From Pseudomonas entomophila (lineage in GTDB: Bacteria > Pseudomonadota > Gammaproteobacteria > Pseudomonadales > Pseudomonadaceae), in NCBI RefSeq assembly GCF_029478665.1, contig NZ_JARPQB010000050.1:1-39956 (forward strand): a DNA stretch of 39,956 bases. The letters run 5' to 3'. How positions within the stretch are numbered: the stretch's first letter is position 1; each line of letters starts with the position of its first letter. This document shows, piece after piece, positions 18,022 to 25,401 of this stretch. Below the pieces are notes generated by a model. The model saw only the letters and a program-made list of their open reading frames with translations. It was not told where the DNA came from and did not search any database. Position numbers and translations under genes: made by a program.

Positions 18022-19356
18022 ATGAGCAATAGCCGATTCGCCAGAGCCGCCGGCTGGCTGGCCCTGCCGTGCCTGGTCGCGGCCGGCCTGCTGGCCTGGT
18101 ACGTTACCCGCGAGCCCGCCTCGCCGTTCAGCCCTGAGGAAAGCGCCGATGCGGCACTGATCAGCCGTGGCGAATACGTCGCCCGCCTCAGCGACTGCGT
18201 GGCCTGCCACAGCCTGCCCGGCAAGGCACCGTTTGCCGGCGGGCTGGAGATGGCCACGCCGCTGGGGGCGATCCATGCCACCAACATCACCCCCGACCAA
18301 GAGCACGGTATCGGCGGCTATAGCCTGGCCGACTTCGACCGCGCCGTGCGCCATGGCGTCGCGCCGGGTGGGCGACGCCTGTACCCGGCCATGCCCTACC
18401 CGTCCTACGTCAAGCTCGGCGACGATGATCTGCGGGCGCTCTATGCGTTCTTCATGAAAGGCGTGCAACCGGCTGCCGAAGCCAATATCCCCAGCGACAT
18501 TCCCTGGCCGCTGAACCTGCGCTGGCCCATCGCCCTGTGGAACGGCCTGTTCGCGCCGACCACGCCCTATGCACAGAAAACCGAACAGGATCCACTGTGG
18601 AATCGCGGCGCCTATATCGTCCAGGGGCCGGGCCACTGTGGCAGTTGCCATACCCCGCGTGGCCTGGCCTTCAACGAGAAGGCCCTGGACGAAGCAGGCA
18701 CCCCCTTCCTGGCCGGCGCCCTGCTCGATGGCTGGTACGCGCCCAGCTTGCGCCAGGACCACAACACCGGCCTGGGCCGCTGGAGCGAAGCGCAGATCGT
18801 GCAGTTCCTCAAGACCGGGCGTAATCAGCACGCGGTGGTGTACGGCTCGATGACCGAGGCGTTCAACAACTCCACGCAGTTCATGACCGATGATGACCTG
18901 GCCGCGATCGCCCGCTACCTCAAGTCGCTGCCCGGCGACCCGCAACGTGACGGCGCACCGTGGCAGTACCAAGCGGTATCTGCGGGCCTCGAGGCGCCTG
19001 GGGCACATATCTACGCGACCCGCTGCGCCAGCTGCCATGGCCTGGATGGCAAGGGCCAGGCCGAGTGGATGCCGCCGCTGGCGGGCGCCACCTCGATGCT
19101 GGCGAAGGAGAACGCCTCGGCGATCAACATCACCCTCAATGGCTCCCAGCGCATTGTCGCGGCCGGCGTGCCGGACGCCTATCGCATGCCGGCGTTCCGC
19201 GAGCAGTTGTCGGACCAGGAAATCGCCGCTGTGCTGAGTTTTGCCCGCGCCACCTGGGGCAACCAGGGGGGCGCGGTGGACACTCAGGCGGTCGGCAAGC
19301 TGCGCGGCCATACCGATCCGGCCAGCAGCAGCCCGATCATCCTGCACATGCGCTGA
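18022..19356 (+). CDS. Membrane-anchored triheme cytochrome c
   Basis: 444-residue periplasmic cytochrome. A single N-terminal hydrophobic segment (about residues 9-28) is not followed by a clear cleavage site, so it probably stays as anchor. Three CxxCH heme sites are seen at Cys59 (CVACH), Cys206 (CGSCH) and Cys335 (CASCH). This layout equals the cytochrome subunit of membrane-bound alcohol/aldehyde dehydrogenases and the heme tail fused to NicB in nicotinate hydroxylase. Lying between iorB and xdhC, it should take electrons from the IorAB iron-sulfur clusters and feed the quinone pool or an oxidase. Confidence 0.9.
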   Translation: MSNSRFARAAGWLALPCLVAAGLLAWYVTREPASPFSPEESADAALISRGEYVARLSDCVACHSLPGKAPFAGGLEMATPLGAIHATNITPDQEHGIGGYSLADFDRAVRHGVAPGGRRLYPAMPYPSYVKLGDDDLRALYAFFMKGVQPAAEANIPSDIPWPLNLRWPIALWNGLFAPTTPYAQKTEQDPLWNRGAYIVQGPGHCGSCHTPRGLAFNEKALDEAGTPFLAGALLDGWYAPSLRQDHNTGLGRWSEAQIVQFLKTGRNQHAVVYGSMTEAFNNSTQFMTDDDLAAIARYLKSLPGDPQRDGAPWQYQAVSAGLEAPGAHIYATRCASCHGLDGKGQAEWMPPLAGATSMLAKENASAINITLNGSQRIVAAGVPDAYRMPAFREQLSDQEIAAVLSFARATWGNQGGAVDTQAVGKLRGHTDPASSSPIILHMR

Positions 19357-19378
19357 CCTGCAGACAAACGAGGACACC

Positions 19379-20395
19379 ATGGAAAGCATCGACCTGATGG
19401 TCCTGCGCACCACCCACGACTGGCTCCAGGCCGGCCACCGCGTACTGCTGGCCACCGTCGCCCGCACCTGGGGCTCCTCCCCTCGCCCGGTCGGTTCGAT
19501 GATGGCCCTGCGCAACGACGGCCGGGCGGTCGGCAGCGTATCCGGCGGTTGCATCGAGGATGACCTGATCCACCGCTACACCACCGCCTATGGCGGTAGC
19601 GGACTGCCGGAAGGACCGCCCGAGGTGATCCGCTACGGCGTCAGCGCCGATGAGGCCCACCGCTTTGGGCTGCCCTGTGGCGGCACGCTGGAGCTGGTCC
19701 TTGAATTCAGCCCTGCGGCGGCCCCGTTGCAGCAGTTGCTCGATCAACTCGACAACGGCCACCTGATGCGTCGGCGCCTGGCATTGGCCGATGGTACGAC
19801 CAGCCTCGAAACCACCGCCACACCGGAACAGTTCAGCTTCGATGGCCAGCATCTGATCAATACCCTCGGCCCCGGCTACCGCATGCTGCTGATCGGTGCC
19901 GGCGCGCTGGCCGAGTACCTGGCGACGATGGCGCTGTTCAATGGTTTCAAGGTGGCCGTGTGCGACCCGCGGCCGGAACACATGGCCACCTGGTCGGTCG
20001 CGGGCGTGGAGTACCTCAAAGGCATGCCGGACGACGTGGTACGTGACTTCAGGGCCGACCTGCGCACTTGCATCATCGCTGTCAGCCACGACCCGAAACT
20101 CGACGACCTGGCCCTGCTCGAGGCCTTGCACAGCCCAGCCTTCTACATCGGAGCCATCGGCTCGCGGCGCAACAGCCAACTGCGCCGCGAGCGGCTGATC
20201 GAGCATTTCGGCGAAAGCGAGGCCTCGCTCGAACGCCTGCACGGCCCCATCGGCATCTATATCGGCAGCAAGACCCCGGCGGAAATCGCGGTCAGCGTGA
20301 TGGCCGAAGTGCTTGCGGCGAAGAACGCCGTCCGCTTGCCCGGCGCGATCAACGTGTCCCGGGCAAAGGGCGGGCTTGAAGGCATGCACTTGTAG
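19379..20395 (+). CDS. XdhC/CoxI-family molybdenum cofactor maturation protein
   Basis: 338 residues. The frame opens earlier, but ATG 19379 follows the cytochrome stop by 22 bp, after an ACGAGGA ribosome binding site. The N-terminal XdhC domain contains RTWGSSPRPVGSMM and VSGGCIEDD. The C-terminal Rossmann domain begins LLIGAGALAEYLA (about residue 170), and GAIGSRRNSQLRRERL follows. XdhC proteins bind sulfurated molybdenum cofactor and load it into xanthine oxidase-family enzymes. Its place at the end of the operon points to IorB as its client. Confidence 0.9.
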   Translation: MESIDLMVLRTTHDWLQAGHRVLLATVARTWGSSPRPVGSMMALRNDGRAVGSVSGGCIEDDLIHRYTTAYGGSGLPEGPPEVIRYGVSADEAHRFGLPCGGTLELVLEFSPAAAPLQQLLDQLDNGHLMRRRLALADGTTSLETTATPEQFSFDGQHLINTLGPGYRMLLIGAGALAEYLATMALFNGFKVAVCDPRPEHMATWSVAGVEYLKGMPDDVVRDFRADLRTCIIAVSHDPKLDDLALLEALHSPAFYIGAIGSRRNSQLRRERLIEHFGESEASLERLHGPIGIYIGSKTPAEIAVSVMAEVLAAKNAVRLPGAINVSRAKGGLEGMHL

Positions 20396-20476
20396 GAGCC
20401 AGCCTTGCTGGCGAAGAAGTCGACGCTTATCCGAGATCCACGCCGGCCCTGTTCGCCAGCAAGGCTGGCTCCTACA
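20391..20476. repeat. REP pair (inverted), GTAGGAGCCAGCC family
   Basis: TGTAGGAGCCAGCCTTGCTG-GCGAA faces TTCGC-CAGCAAGGCTGGCTCCTACA. The arms are 25 bases and perfectly complementary. The element overlaps the stop codon of xdhC, so it can form the transcript end of the molybdenum hydroxylase operon. Confidence 0.88.
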
Positions 20477-20570
20477 CAAGAATTTGGGCCGTTGCTCCCG
20501 TTCTGCCTGCCAGTGGCTATGCTTCACCTCGCAAAAACCCACCGGTATCGACCACAAGGAAGACAGGCCC

Positions 20571-21149
20571 ATGAAATCCACCCGCTCCCTCACTCGTGCC
20601 ATCGCGCTCGCTTCACTGGTGTCCGCCGCCAGCTTCACCGCCCAGGCCGCTGAACTGCCCATCGCCAGCGAAGCGCTGGAAAGCCACGTCACCACCCAGG
20701 TGACCGCCATCGACCTGGCCAACCGCCAGGTGACGGTCAAGGGCCCCCATGAGAAGGACGTGACCTTCCAGCTCACCGAAAAGGCCAAGGCCCTGCCCAA
20801 CCTCAAGGTCGGCGACCAGGTCGACATCTATGTGACCCGGGCTATCGCCTATGTGCTGGACACCAAGGTGGGAGGCGCGCCGAAGGCCAGTGAGGAGTCC
20901 GGCACCATCCGCGCCACCAAGGATAACCCCAACCCCGGTGGCGAGGCGTTCCGCCAGGTGCGGGTCACCTCGAAGATCGAGAAGATCGACCTGAAGACCC
21001 ACGAAGTCACCCTGCTGCCGCCCGAGGGCAAGGTGCAGGTGGTCAAGGTCGAGAAACCCGAGCTCCAGGCCCGCATGAAGAACCTCAAGGTCGGCCAGAC
21101 CGTCGACGCCATCTACACGGAAGTACTGCGTGTGGAAACTTCGCGCTAG
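20571..21149 (+). CDS. Periplasmic protein with an internal duplication, function unknown
   Basis: 192 residues with a clear Sec signal (cleavage near AAELP, about residue 25). The mature part consists of two related halves of about 65 residues. Each starts with a V-x-x-I-DL-x(4)-VT strand pair and ends in LKVGDQVDIYVTRAIAYV (first) or LKVGQTVDAIYTEVLRV (second). The LKVG-x-x-V turn suggests a small beta-barrel (OB- or SH3-like) in tandem. No known enzyme motif is visible. It appears monocistronic, with a hairpin after the stop. Function not assigned. Confidence 0.85.
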   Translation: MKSTRSLTRAIALASLVSAASFTAQAAELPIASEALESHVTTQVTAIDLANRQVTVKGPHEKDVTFQLTEKAKALPNLKVGDQVDIYVTRAIAYVLDTKVGGAPKASEESGTIRATKDNPNPGGEAFRQVRVTSKIEKIDLKTHEVTLLPPEGKVQVVKVEKPELQARMKNLKVGQTVDAIYTEVLRVETSR

Positions 21150-21163
21150 ACCTTCGCCCAGCC

Positions 21164-21191
21164 CGCGCATCGAAGCCCGTTTCGATGCGCG
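21164..21191 (+). terminator. Hairpin after the duplicated-domain gene
   Basis: CGCGCATCGAA and TTCGATGCGCG form a perfect 11-bp stem around a 6-base loop, 14 bp past the stop. No T tract follows, so termination efficiency is uncertain. Confidence 0.55.
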
Positions 21192-21260
21192 TGGCCCCTC
21201 GCCCCGGCAGAGTGTTGCCTGTAAGGTGGGCCATCCGGCCCACTCAAAGGAATGCCCGCC

Positions 21261-21566
21261 ATGATCACCTGCCACCTCAAGTACGTCATCGACCCGTACC
21301 AGCTCCCGGCCTTCGAGGCCTACGGCAAGCTATGGATTGATCTGGTGAACCGCATGGGCGGCGTGCACCACGGTTACTTCCTGCCCAGCGAAGGCGCCAA
21401 CAACATCGCCTATGCGCTGTTCAGCTTCGAAAGCCTTGCAACCTACGAGCAGTACCGCACAGCGTCGCAAACCGACCCTGAGTGCATCGCCGCCTTTGCC
21501 CTGGCCGAGGAGCAGCGCTTCATCCTCAGCTACGAGCGCAGTTTCCTGCGCCCGATGCTTGGCTGA
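21261..21566 (+). CDS. NIPSNAP-family protein
   Basis: 101-residue protein with the ferredoxin-like NIPSNAP pattern: MITCHLKYVIDPYQLPAFE, then a Gly/His-rich turn (RMGGVHHGYFLPSEG), ending in YERSFLRPM. An in-frame ATG at 21252 abuts the AAAGGA site directly. The ATG at 21261 is 9 bp away from it and is chosen. An 18-base hairpin (21226-21243) lies just before the ribosome binding site. Function of bacterial members is unknown. It converges with the SPOR lipoprotein gene 12 bp downstream. Confidence 0.85.
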   Translation: MITCHLKYVIDPYQLPAFEAYGKLWIDLVNRMGGVHHGYFLPSEGANNIAYALFSFESLATYEQYRTASQTDPECIAAFALAEEQRFILSYERSFLRPMLG

Positions 21567-21578
21567 ACACGATAAGGG

Positions 21579-22148
21579 TCAGCGCTGGACGCCGTGCTGG
21601 ATGACGATCGAATCGGTGCCGAGCTTGGCCATGACTTCTGCTTTGCGCGCATCGGCCTCGGCCTTGGCCGGGAACGGCCCCATCAGCACCACCGGCTTGC
21701 CGTCGCGGTACTCGACCCAGGACGGGATGCCCTTCTCGATGAGGCGCGCGGTCATGTCGGTCAGGGCGCCCATGTTAGGGCCCTGGATCACCTCGACATC
21801 CCAGCCTTCCGGTGCCGGCTGCTCGGCCAGCGCCTCGGCGCGACGCTGCAGGTCGGCGCCACCGCAAACCTCGCGGATGCGCAGGTTGTTGCCGGTTTCG
21901 TCGATGAGGATCTCGTACTGGCCGTCATGCTTGATCGCCACGTAGCTGCGGTAGGGCTCGTATTGCCCGGCATCGTCCTTGCCACGCACCTGGCCGCAGA
22001 TCGAGCCTTGCGTGTCGAAACGCACGTTGGCGAACTTGGCCGTCTTGGGGTTGTGCAGGTGTTCGGCCACCTGCTTGTGCACACCCTCGACTTCGTTGTT
22101 ACAGCCCGCCAGGGCCAACATCGCCATTACCACCGCCAGTTTGCGCAC
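21579..22148 (-). CDS. Lipoprotein with C-terminal SPOR-like domain
   Basis: 189-residue protein starting at a GTG with AGGAGG 7 bp upstream. The lipobox LALAGC puts the lipidated Cys at residue 16; the next residues are NN, not the Asp that retains lipoproteins in the inner membrane, so outer-membrane sorting is expected. The middle part (about 25-95) is a conserved Pseudomonas-type region with two Cys. The last 70 residues (GWDVEVIQGPNMGALTDM... GPFPAKAEADARKAEV) have the SPOR pattern. SPOR domains bind denuded peptidoglycan, which would give a cell-wall role (inference). Confidence 0.8.
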   Translation of the reverse strand: MRKLAVVMAMLALAGCNNEVEGVHKQVAEHLHNPKTAKFANVRFDTQGSICGQVRGKDDAGQYEPYRSYVAIKHDGQYEILIDETGNNLRIREVCGGADLQRRAEALAEQPAPEGWDVEVIQGPNMGALTDMTARLIEKGIPSWVEYRDGKPVVLMGPFPAKAEADARKAEVMAKLGTDSIVIQHGVQR

Positions 22149-22266
22149 ACCCGTACCTCCTGATTCGAAGGGGCGGATTCTAGCATGGCGGGAGGGGGTT
22201 GCCGGGGATAGGCGGCGAAGGTGGAAGGTTGCAGCGTGTGTCTGCGGCAACGGGATCGCAGAAAGC

Positions 22267-22294
22267 AAAAAGGGCGATCCTTACGGATCGCCCT
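22267..22294 (-). terminator. Rho-independent terminator of the distal tRNA-Val
   Basis: On the minus strand AGGGCGATCC-GTAA-GGATCGCCCT is a perfect 10-bp stem with a tetraloop, followed by a T run. It starts 9 bp past the tRNA 3' end. Confidence 0.93.
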
Positions 22295-22303
22295 CTTCTG
22301 ATT

Positions 22304-22380
22304 TGGTAGGCACAATTGGACTCGAACCAACGACCCCCACCATGTCAAGGTGGTGCTCTAACCAACTGAGCTATGTGCCT
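22304..22380 (-). tRNA. tRNA-Val (anticodon GAC), copy 2
   Basis: 77 bases with encoded CCA. The acceptor stem pairs AGGCACA with TGTGCCT, with A as discriminator. The anticodon stem CCACC/GGTGG encloses the loop TTGACAT, giving anticodon GAC (Val, GUC/GUU codons). The T loop GGTTCGAGTCC is normal. It is identical to the second copy 227 bp upstream. Confidence 0.97.
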
Positions 22381-22394
22381 GTCGTGTGGGGCGC

Positions 22395-22423
22395 ATATTA
22401 GTGATCAGATGCACACCTGTAAA
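22395..22423 (-). promoter_or_regulatory. Sigma-70 promoter of the distal tRNA-Val
   Basis: On the minus strand TTTACA, a 17-bp spacer, then TAATAT. A GC-rich discriminator (GCGCCCCACACGAC) leads into the tRNA, as expected for a stringently controlled promoter. Confidence 0.88.
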
Positions 22424-22475
22424 GCGTTTTTTTCAAAAAAATCAAAAACTTTGCGAAACAGCTTCACGCCACCTC

Positions 22476-22545
22476 TGTAGGAGCGGCTTCAGCCGCGATC
22501 ACCCGCGAAGCGGTGCCTGGCATCGCGGCTGAAGCCGCTCCTACA
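22476..22545. repeat. REP pair (inverted) between the two tRNA-Val genes
   Basis: A perfect 24-bp inverted repeat (22476-22499 and 22522-22545) beginning TGTAGGAGCGGCTTCAGCCG, with a 22-bp spacer. It sits between the terminator of one tRNA unit and the promoter of the next. Confidence 0.9.
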
Positions 22546-22569
22546 AGGACCGTATGAACGCCAGAATGC

Positions 22570-22597
22570 AAAAAGGGCGACCCTTGCGGGTCGCCCT
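22570..22597 (-). terminator. Rho-independent terminator of the proximal tRNA-Val
   Basis: On the minus strand AGGGCGACCC-GCAA-GGGTCGCCCT, a 10-bp stem with tetraloop, followed by a T run. It differs from the other copy by compensatory changes in one stem pair, so the structure is under selection. Confidence 0.93.
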
Positions 22598-22606
22598 CTT
22601 CTGATT

Positions 22607-22683
22607 TGGTAGGCACAATTGGACTCGAACCAACGACCCCCACCATGTCAAGGTGGTGCTCTAACCAACTGAGCTATGTGCCT
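22607..22683 (-). tRNA. tRNA-Val (anticodon GAC), copy 1
   Basis: 77 bases with encoded CCA, identical in sequence to the copy at 22304-22380. The anticodon loop TTGACAT gives GAC. It has its own promoter and terminator. Confidence 0.97.
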
Positions 22684-22697
22684 GTCGTGTGGGGCGC

Positions 22698-22725
22698 ATT
22701 CTACGCGATCCAAAACCGGTGTCAA
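22698..22725 (-). promoter_or_regulatory. Sigma-70 promoter of the proximal tRNA-Val
   Basis: On the minus strand a perfect TTGACA, a 16-bp spacer, then TAGAAT, followed by the same GC-rich discriminator as the other copy. Confidence 0.9.
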
Positions 22726-22870
22726 CCGTTTTTTTCACGCTAACTCACTGAATCTTAAAATATTTATAGAAAGGCCAAGCGACAGGTGCCCGTAAAGGAT
22801 TTTCACCGGACGACTAGCGGGTGTTTATTATTATTGATAGCATCGGTACATTCGTTAAAAATATAAAACA

Positions 22871-22882
22871 CGAGGTTCCTCG
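22871..22882 (+). promoter_or_regulatory. Small palindrome over the puuB ribosome binding site
   Basis: CGAGG-TT-CCTCG lies 3 bp before the ATG. Its left arm is the only Shine-Dalgarno-like sequence (GAGG), so a 4-bp hairpin would partly hide it. The structure is short and its effect uncertain. Confidence 0.35.
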
Positions 22883-22885
22883 AGC

Positions 22886-24169
22886 ATGGCCAACACCCCC
22901 TACCCCCAGTCCTACTACGCCGCCTCGGCCAACCCGGTGCCGCCACGTCCGGCGCTGCAGGGTGAGGTGGAAACCGATGTGTGCATCATCGGTGCCGGCT
23001 ACACCGGCCTGTCCAGCGCCCTGTTCCTGCTGGAGAACGGCTTCAAGGTGAGCATCGTCGAGGCCGCCAAGGTCGGTTTCGGCGCCTCGGGCCGCAACGG
23101 CGGCCAGATCGTCAACAGCTACAGCCGCGACATCGACGTCATCGAACGCACTGTCGGCCCGAAGCAGGCGCAACTGCTCGGCCAGATGGCTTTCGAAGGC
23201 GGGCGTATCATCCGTGAGCGCGTGGCCAAGTACAACATCCAGTGCGACCTGAAGGACGGCGGCGTGTTCGCCGCGCTGACCAGCAAGCAAATGGGCCACC
23301 TGGAATCGCAGAAACGCCTGTGGGAACGCTTCGGCCACAACCAGCTGGAACTGATGGATCAGAAGCGCATCCGTGAAGTGGTGGCTTGCGACAGCTATAT
23401 CGGCGGCATGCTCGACATGAGCGGCGGCCACATCCACCCGTTGAACCTGGCCCTGGGCGAAGCCGCCGCGGTCGAGTCGCTGGGCGGCATCATTTATGAA
23501 CAGACCCCGGCCGTGCGTATCGAGCGTGGCGCCAACCCGGTAGTGCACACCCCACAGGGCAAGGTCCGCGCCAAATTCATCATCGTCGCCGGCAACGCCT
23601 ACCTGGGCAACCTGGTGCCGGAACTGGCCGCCAAGTCCATGCCATGTGGCACCCAGGTGATCACCACCGAGCCGCTGGGCGAGGAACTGGCCCGCACCCT
23701 GCTGCCGCAGGACTACTGCGTCGAGGACTGCAACTACCTGCTCGACTACTACCGCCTGACCAGCGACAAGCGCCTGATCTTCGGCGGTGGCGTGGTGTAC
23801 GGCGCGCGCGACCCGGCGAACATCGAGGCGATCATCCGCCCGAAGATGCTCAAGGCCTTCCCGCAACTGAAGGACGTCAAGATCGACTACGCCTGGACCG
23901 GCAACTTCCTGCTGACCCTGTCGCGCCTGCCGCAGGTCGGTCGTATCGGCGACAACATCTATTACTCGCAAGGTTGCTCGGGCCACGGCGTGACCTACAC
24001 CCACCTGGCGGGCAAGGTGCTGGCCGAGGCCCTGCGCGGCCAGGCCGAACGCTTCGACGCGTTCGCCGGCCTGCCGCACTACCCGTTCCCGGGTGGGCAG
24101 ATGCTGCGTGTGCCGTTCAGCGCCATCGGTGCCTGGTACTACAGCCTGCGCGACCGCCTGGGCTTCTGA
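22886..24169 (+). CDS. puuB: Gamma-glutamylputrescine oxidase-like FAD oxidoreductase
   Basis: 427-residue FAD-dependent amine oxidase of the DAO family. The N-terminal dinucleotide-binding motif is VCIIGAGYTGLSSALFLLE (about residues 32-50). It is followed by GFGASGRNGGQIVNSYS, the flavin-contact segment typical of PuuB and its paralogues. The C-terminal YYSQGCSGHGVTYTHLAGK closes the FAD site. PuuB oxidises gamma-glutamylputrescine in putrescine breakdown. Pseudomonas carries several paralogues, so the exact amine is uncertain. No other puu genes are adjacent. The 200-bp upstream region is A+T-rich. Confidence 0.85.
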   Translation: MANTPYPQSYYAASANPVPPRPALQGEVETDVCIIGAGYTGLSSALFLLENGFKVSIVEAAKVGFGASGRNGGQIVNSYSRDIDVIERTVGPKQAQLLGQMAFEGGRIIRERVAKYNIQCDLKDGGVFAALTSKQMGHLESQKRLWERFGHNQLELMDQKRIREVVACDSYIGGMLDMSGGHIHPLNLALGEAAAVESLGGIIYEQTPAVRIERGANPVVHTPQGKVRAKFIIVAGNAYLGNLVPELAAKSMPCGTQVITTEPLGEELARTLLPQDYCVEDCNYLLDYYRLTSDKRLIFGGGVVYGARDPANIEAIIRPKMLKAFPQLKDVKIDYAWTGNFLLTLSRLPQVGRIGDNIYYSQGCSGHGVTYTHLAGKVLAEALRGQAERFDAFAGLPHYPFPGGQMLRVPFSAIGAWYYSLRDRLGF

Positions 24170-24178
24170 CGTAACGCC

Positions 24179-24233
24179 ATCGCGGGGCAAGCCCGCTCCC
24201 ACGCATGTCGTGGGAGCGGGCTTGCCCCGCGAT
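24179..24233. repeat. 25-bp perfect inverted repeat, possible bidirectional terminator
   Basis: The arms at 24179-24203 and 24209-24233 are exactly complementary with a 5-bp loop (CATGT). The core is GGGGCAAGCCCGCTCCCACG, a third REP-like family. It fills the gap between the convergent puuB and C39-like genes. Confidence 0.85.
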
Positions 24234-24243
24234 CATTTCAACC

Positions 24244-24930
24244 TCAATGCCCCAGGCTGCCGACCGCCTGCTTCGCCGCGATCTCCTGCCCGGCGCGGGC
24301 CAGTTCATCGGCCGCCTGCAACCAGCGCTGGCGATCCACCTGGGCCGGCACCTGCCGTGGCGATTGCACCAGCACCGCCCAACTTCCCTCCTTCGCCCAC
24401 GCCGACTCGAAGTCAGCGAAGCTCAGCAGCTGGCGACGATGCATGCCCGAACGCAGCAGCACGCGCTGCTTGTAACGGTCATAACCGATCAATACCGCAT
24501 AGCGCGTCTCGCTCCACCAGGCCGAACCCTCCTGGTAGCGCACCAGCACCGGATAGCCCGCGGCCACCTGCGCCAGCAAGGCATCGATGCGCTTGTCCAG
24601 GGGATAGACGACCATGCCGTACTCGCGGGCCACCCGGGGGATGCCGGTGTCCAGCCTATCTACGGCCTTGGGCAGGCCCAACGACTTGTCCAGCAGGCCA
24701 GGGGTGATCGGCGCGCCCTTTTGCGACAGCACGGCGGCCAGGGCCATCGAACCGCTGTGATTGGCATTGCCACGGTAGAACGGCACGCTGCTGATCTCGA
24801 CCCGTTGCGGCAGGTTGTTGAGCGATGCCGGCGGCGCACTGGCGCAACCAGACAACGCGGCAGCCACCAGGCAAGCGGCCAGCAGGCGGCGTGGGCCGAA
24901 GATTCGGGAGTTGGGGGAATGTTGCAACAT
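24244..24930 (-). CDS. C39-peptidase-like lipoprotein lacking catalytic residues
   Basis: 228-residue protein starting at ATG 24930; the frame opens 44 codons earlier, without a signal in that part. Lipobox LSGC (Cys29) makes it a lipoprotein. The body follows the C39-like papain fold: VPFYRGNANHSGSMALAAVL, then the WWSETRYAVLIGYDRYKQRVLLRSG segment. In active relatives these read Q/Y-x-CGPAAL and HYAVVxGYD. Here the Cys position is Ser59 and the His position is Arg143, so a cysteine protease mechanism is impossible. Inference: a peptide-binding or structural pseudoenzyme. Family assignment rests on pattern recognition. Confidence 0.8.
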   Translation of the reverse strand: MLQHSPNSRIFGPRRLLAACLVAAALSGCASAPPASLNNLPQRVEISSVPFYRGNANHSGSMALAAVLSQKGAPITPGLLDKSLGLPKAVDRLDTGIPRVAREYGMVVYPLDKRIDALLAQVAAGYPVLVRYQEGSAWWSETRYAVLIGYDRYKQRVLLRSGMHRRQLLSFADFESAWAKEGSWAVLVQSPRQVPAQVDRQRWLQAADELARAGQEIAAKQAVGSLGH

Positions 24931-25141
24931 GGGCACTCGCTTGTTCCGATGCCAGGCAGGCGACGCCCGGCCCTGGGCACAGATCATAGGCGTCGGGCGC
25001 CTGCGGGTATAGCCCGGCGCGGGCTTGGAACGAAACGGCCCAAGCACTAGACCTTCGGTCAATGGAACGTCACAGACGTCGCGCTAGACTGAAGCTGTGT
25101 CTGGACGGCAAGCACGGCTTGCCGGAGAGAAGGAGGCACAA

Positions 25142-25321
25142 ATGAGCCTGACAATGGCAATTCTCATGCTGGTCGGCATGTGGCTGAGCGTAGCGGCCGC
25201 CATGCTCTGGGGCGTGCTGCGCATCGTGCGGCGGCATGCCCACCCTCACCACCTGCCCCCTCAGGCCCTGGCCAAGCCACAGCCAGTGCGCCGTGCGCGA
25301 CGCCATGCCGGGGCACATTGA
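25142..25321 (+). CDS. Small single-span membrane protein
   Basis: 59-residue protein. A very strong ribosome binding site (AAGGAGG, 6 bp upstream) marks the ATG. Residues 2-27 form one hydrophobic helix (MAILMLVGMWLSVAAAMLWGV), followed by a basic, His- and Pro-rich tail (RRHAHPHHLPPQ), presumably cytoplasmic. No family recognised. It is divergent from the C39-like gene, with an 18-bp-arm hairpin after the stop. Confidence 0.7.
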   Translation: MSLTMAILMLVGMWLSVAAAMLWGVLRIVRRHAHPHHLPPQALAKPQPVRRARRHAGAH

Positions 25322-25342
25322 CGGCAACGCTCTGCGCGCCAT

Positions 25343-25381
25343 GAACATCAAGAGGGGGCCAATGGCCCCCTCTTGATGTTC
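25343..25381. terminator. Bidirectional terminator hairpin
   Basis: A perfect 18-bp inverted repeat (25343-25360 and 25364-25381) around AAT, with core AAGAGGGGGCC. It lies between the convergent small membrane gene and terC, 20 bp from each stop. A short TCTTGATGTT side follows the GC-rich core in either direction. Confidence 0.85.
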
Positions 25382-25401
25382 ACTTGCAGCTTGCCGCTTG
25401 A

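Noticed and set aside
17410..19554. 714-residue minus-strand frame opposite the cytochrome and iorB genes
   Set aside because: Shadow frame; the plus strand has three heme motifs and the molybdopterin domain.
22260..22700. tRNA pair as an integration site of a genomic island
   Set aside because: No integrase, no tRNA-fragment direct repeat and ordinary genes on both sides.
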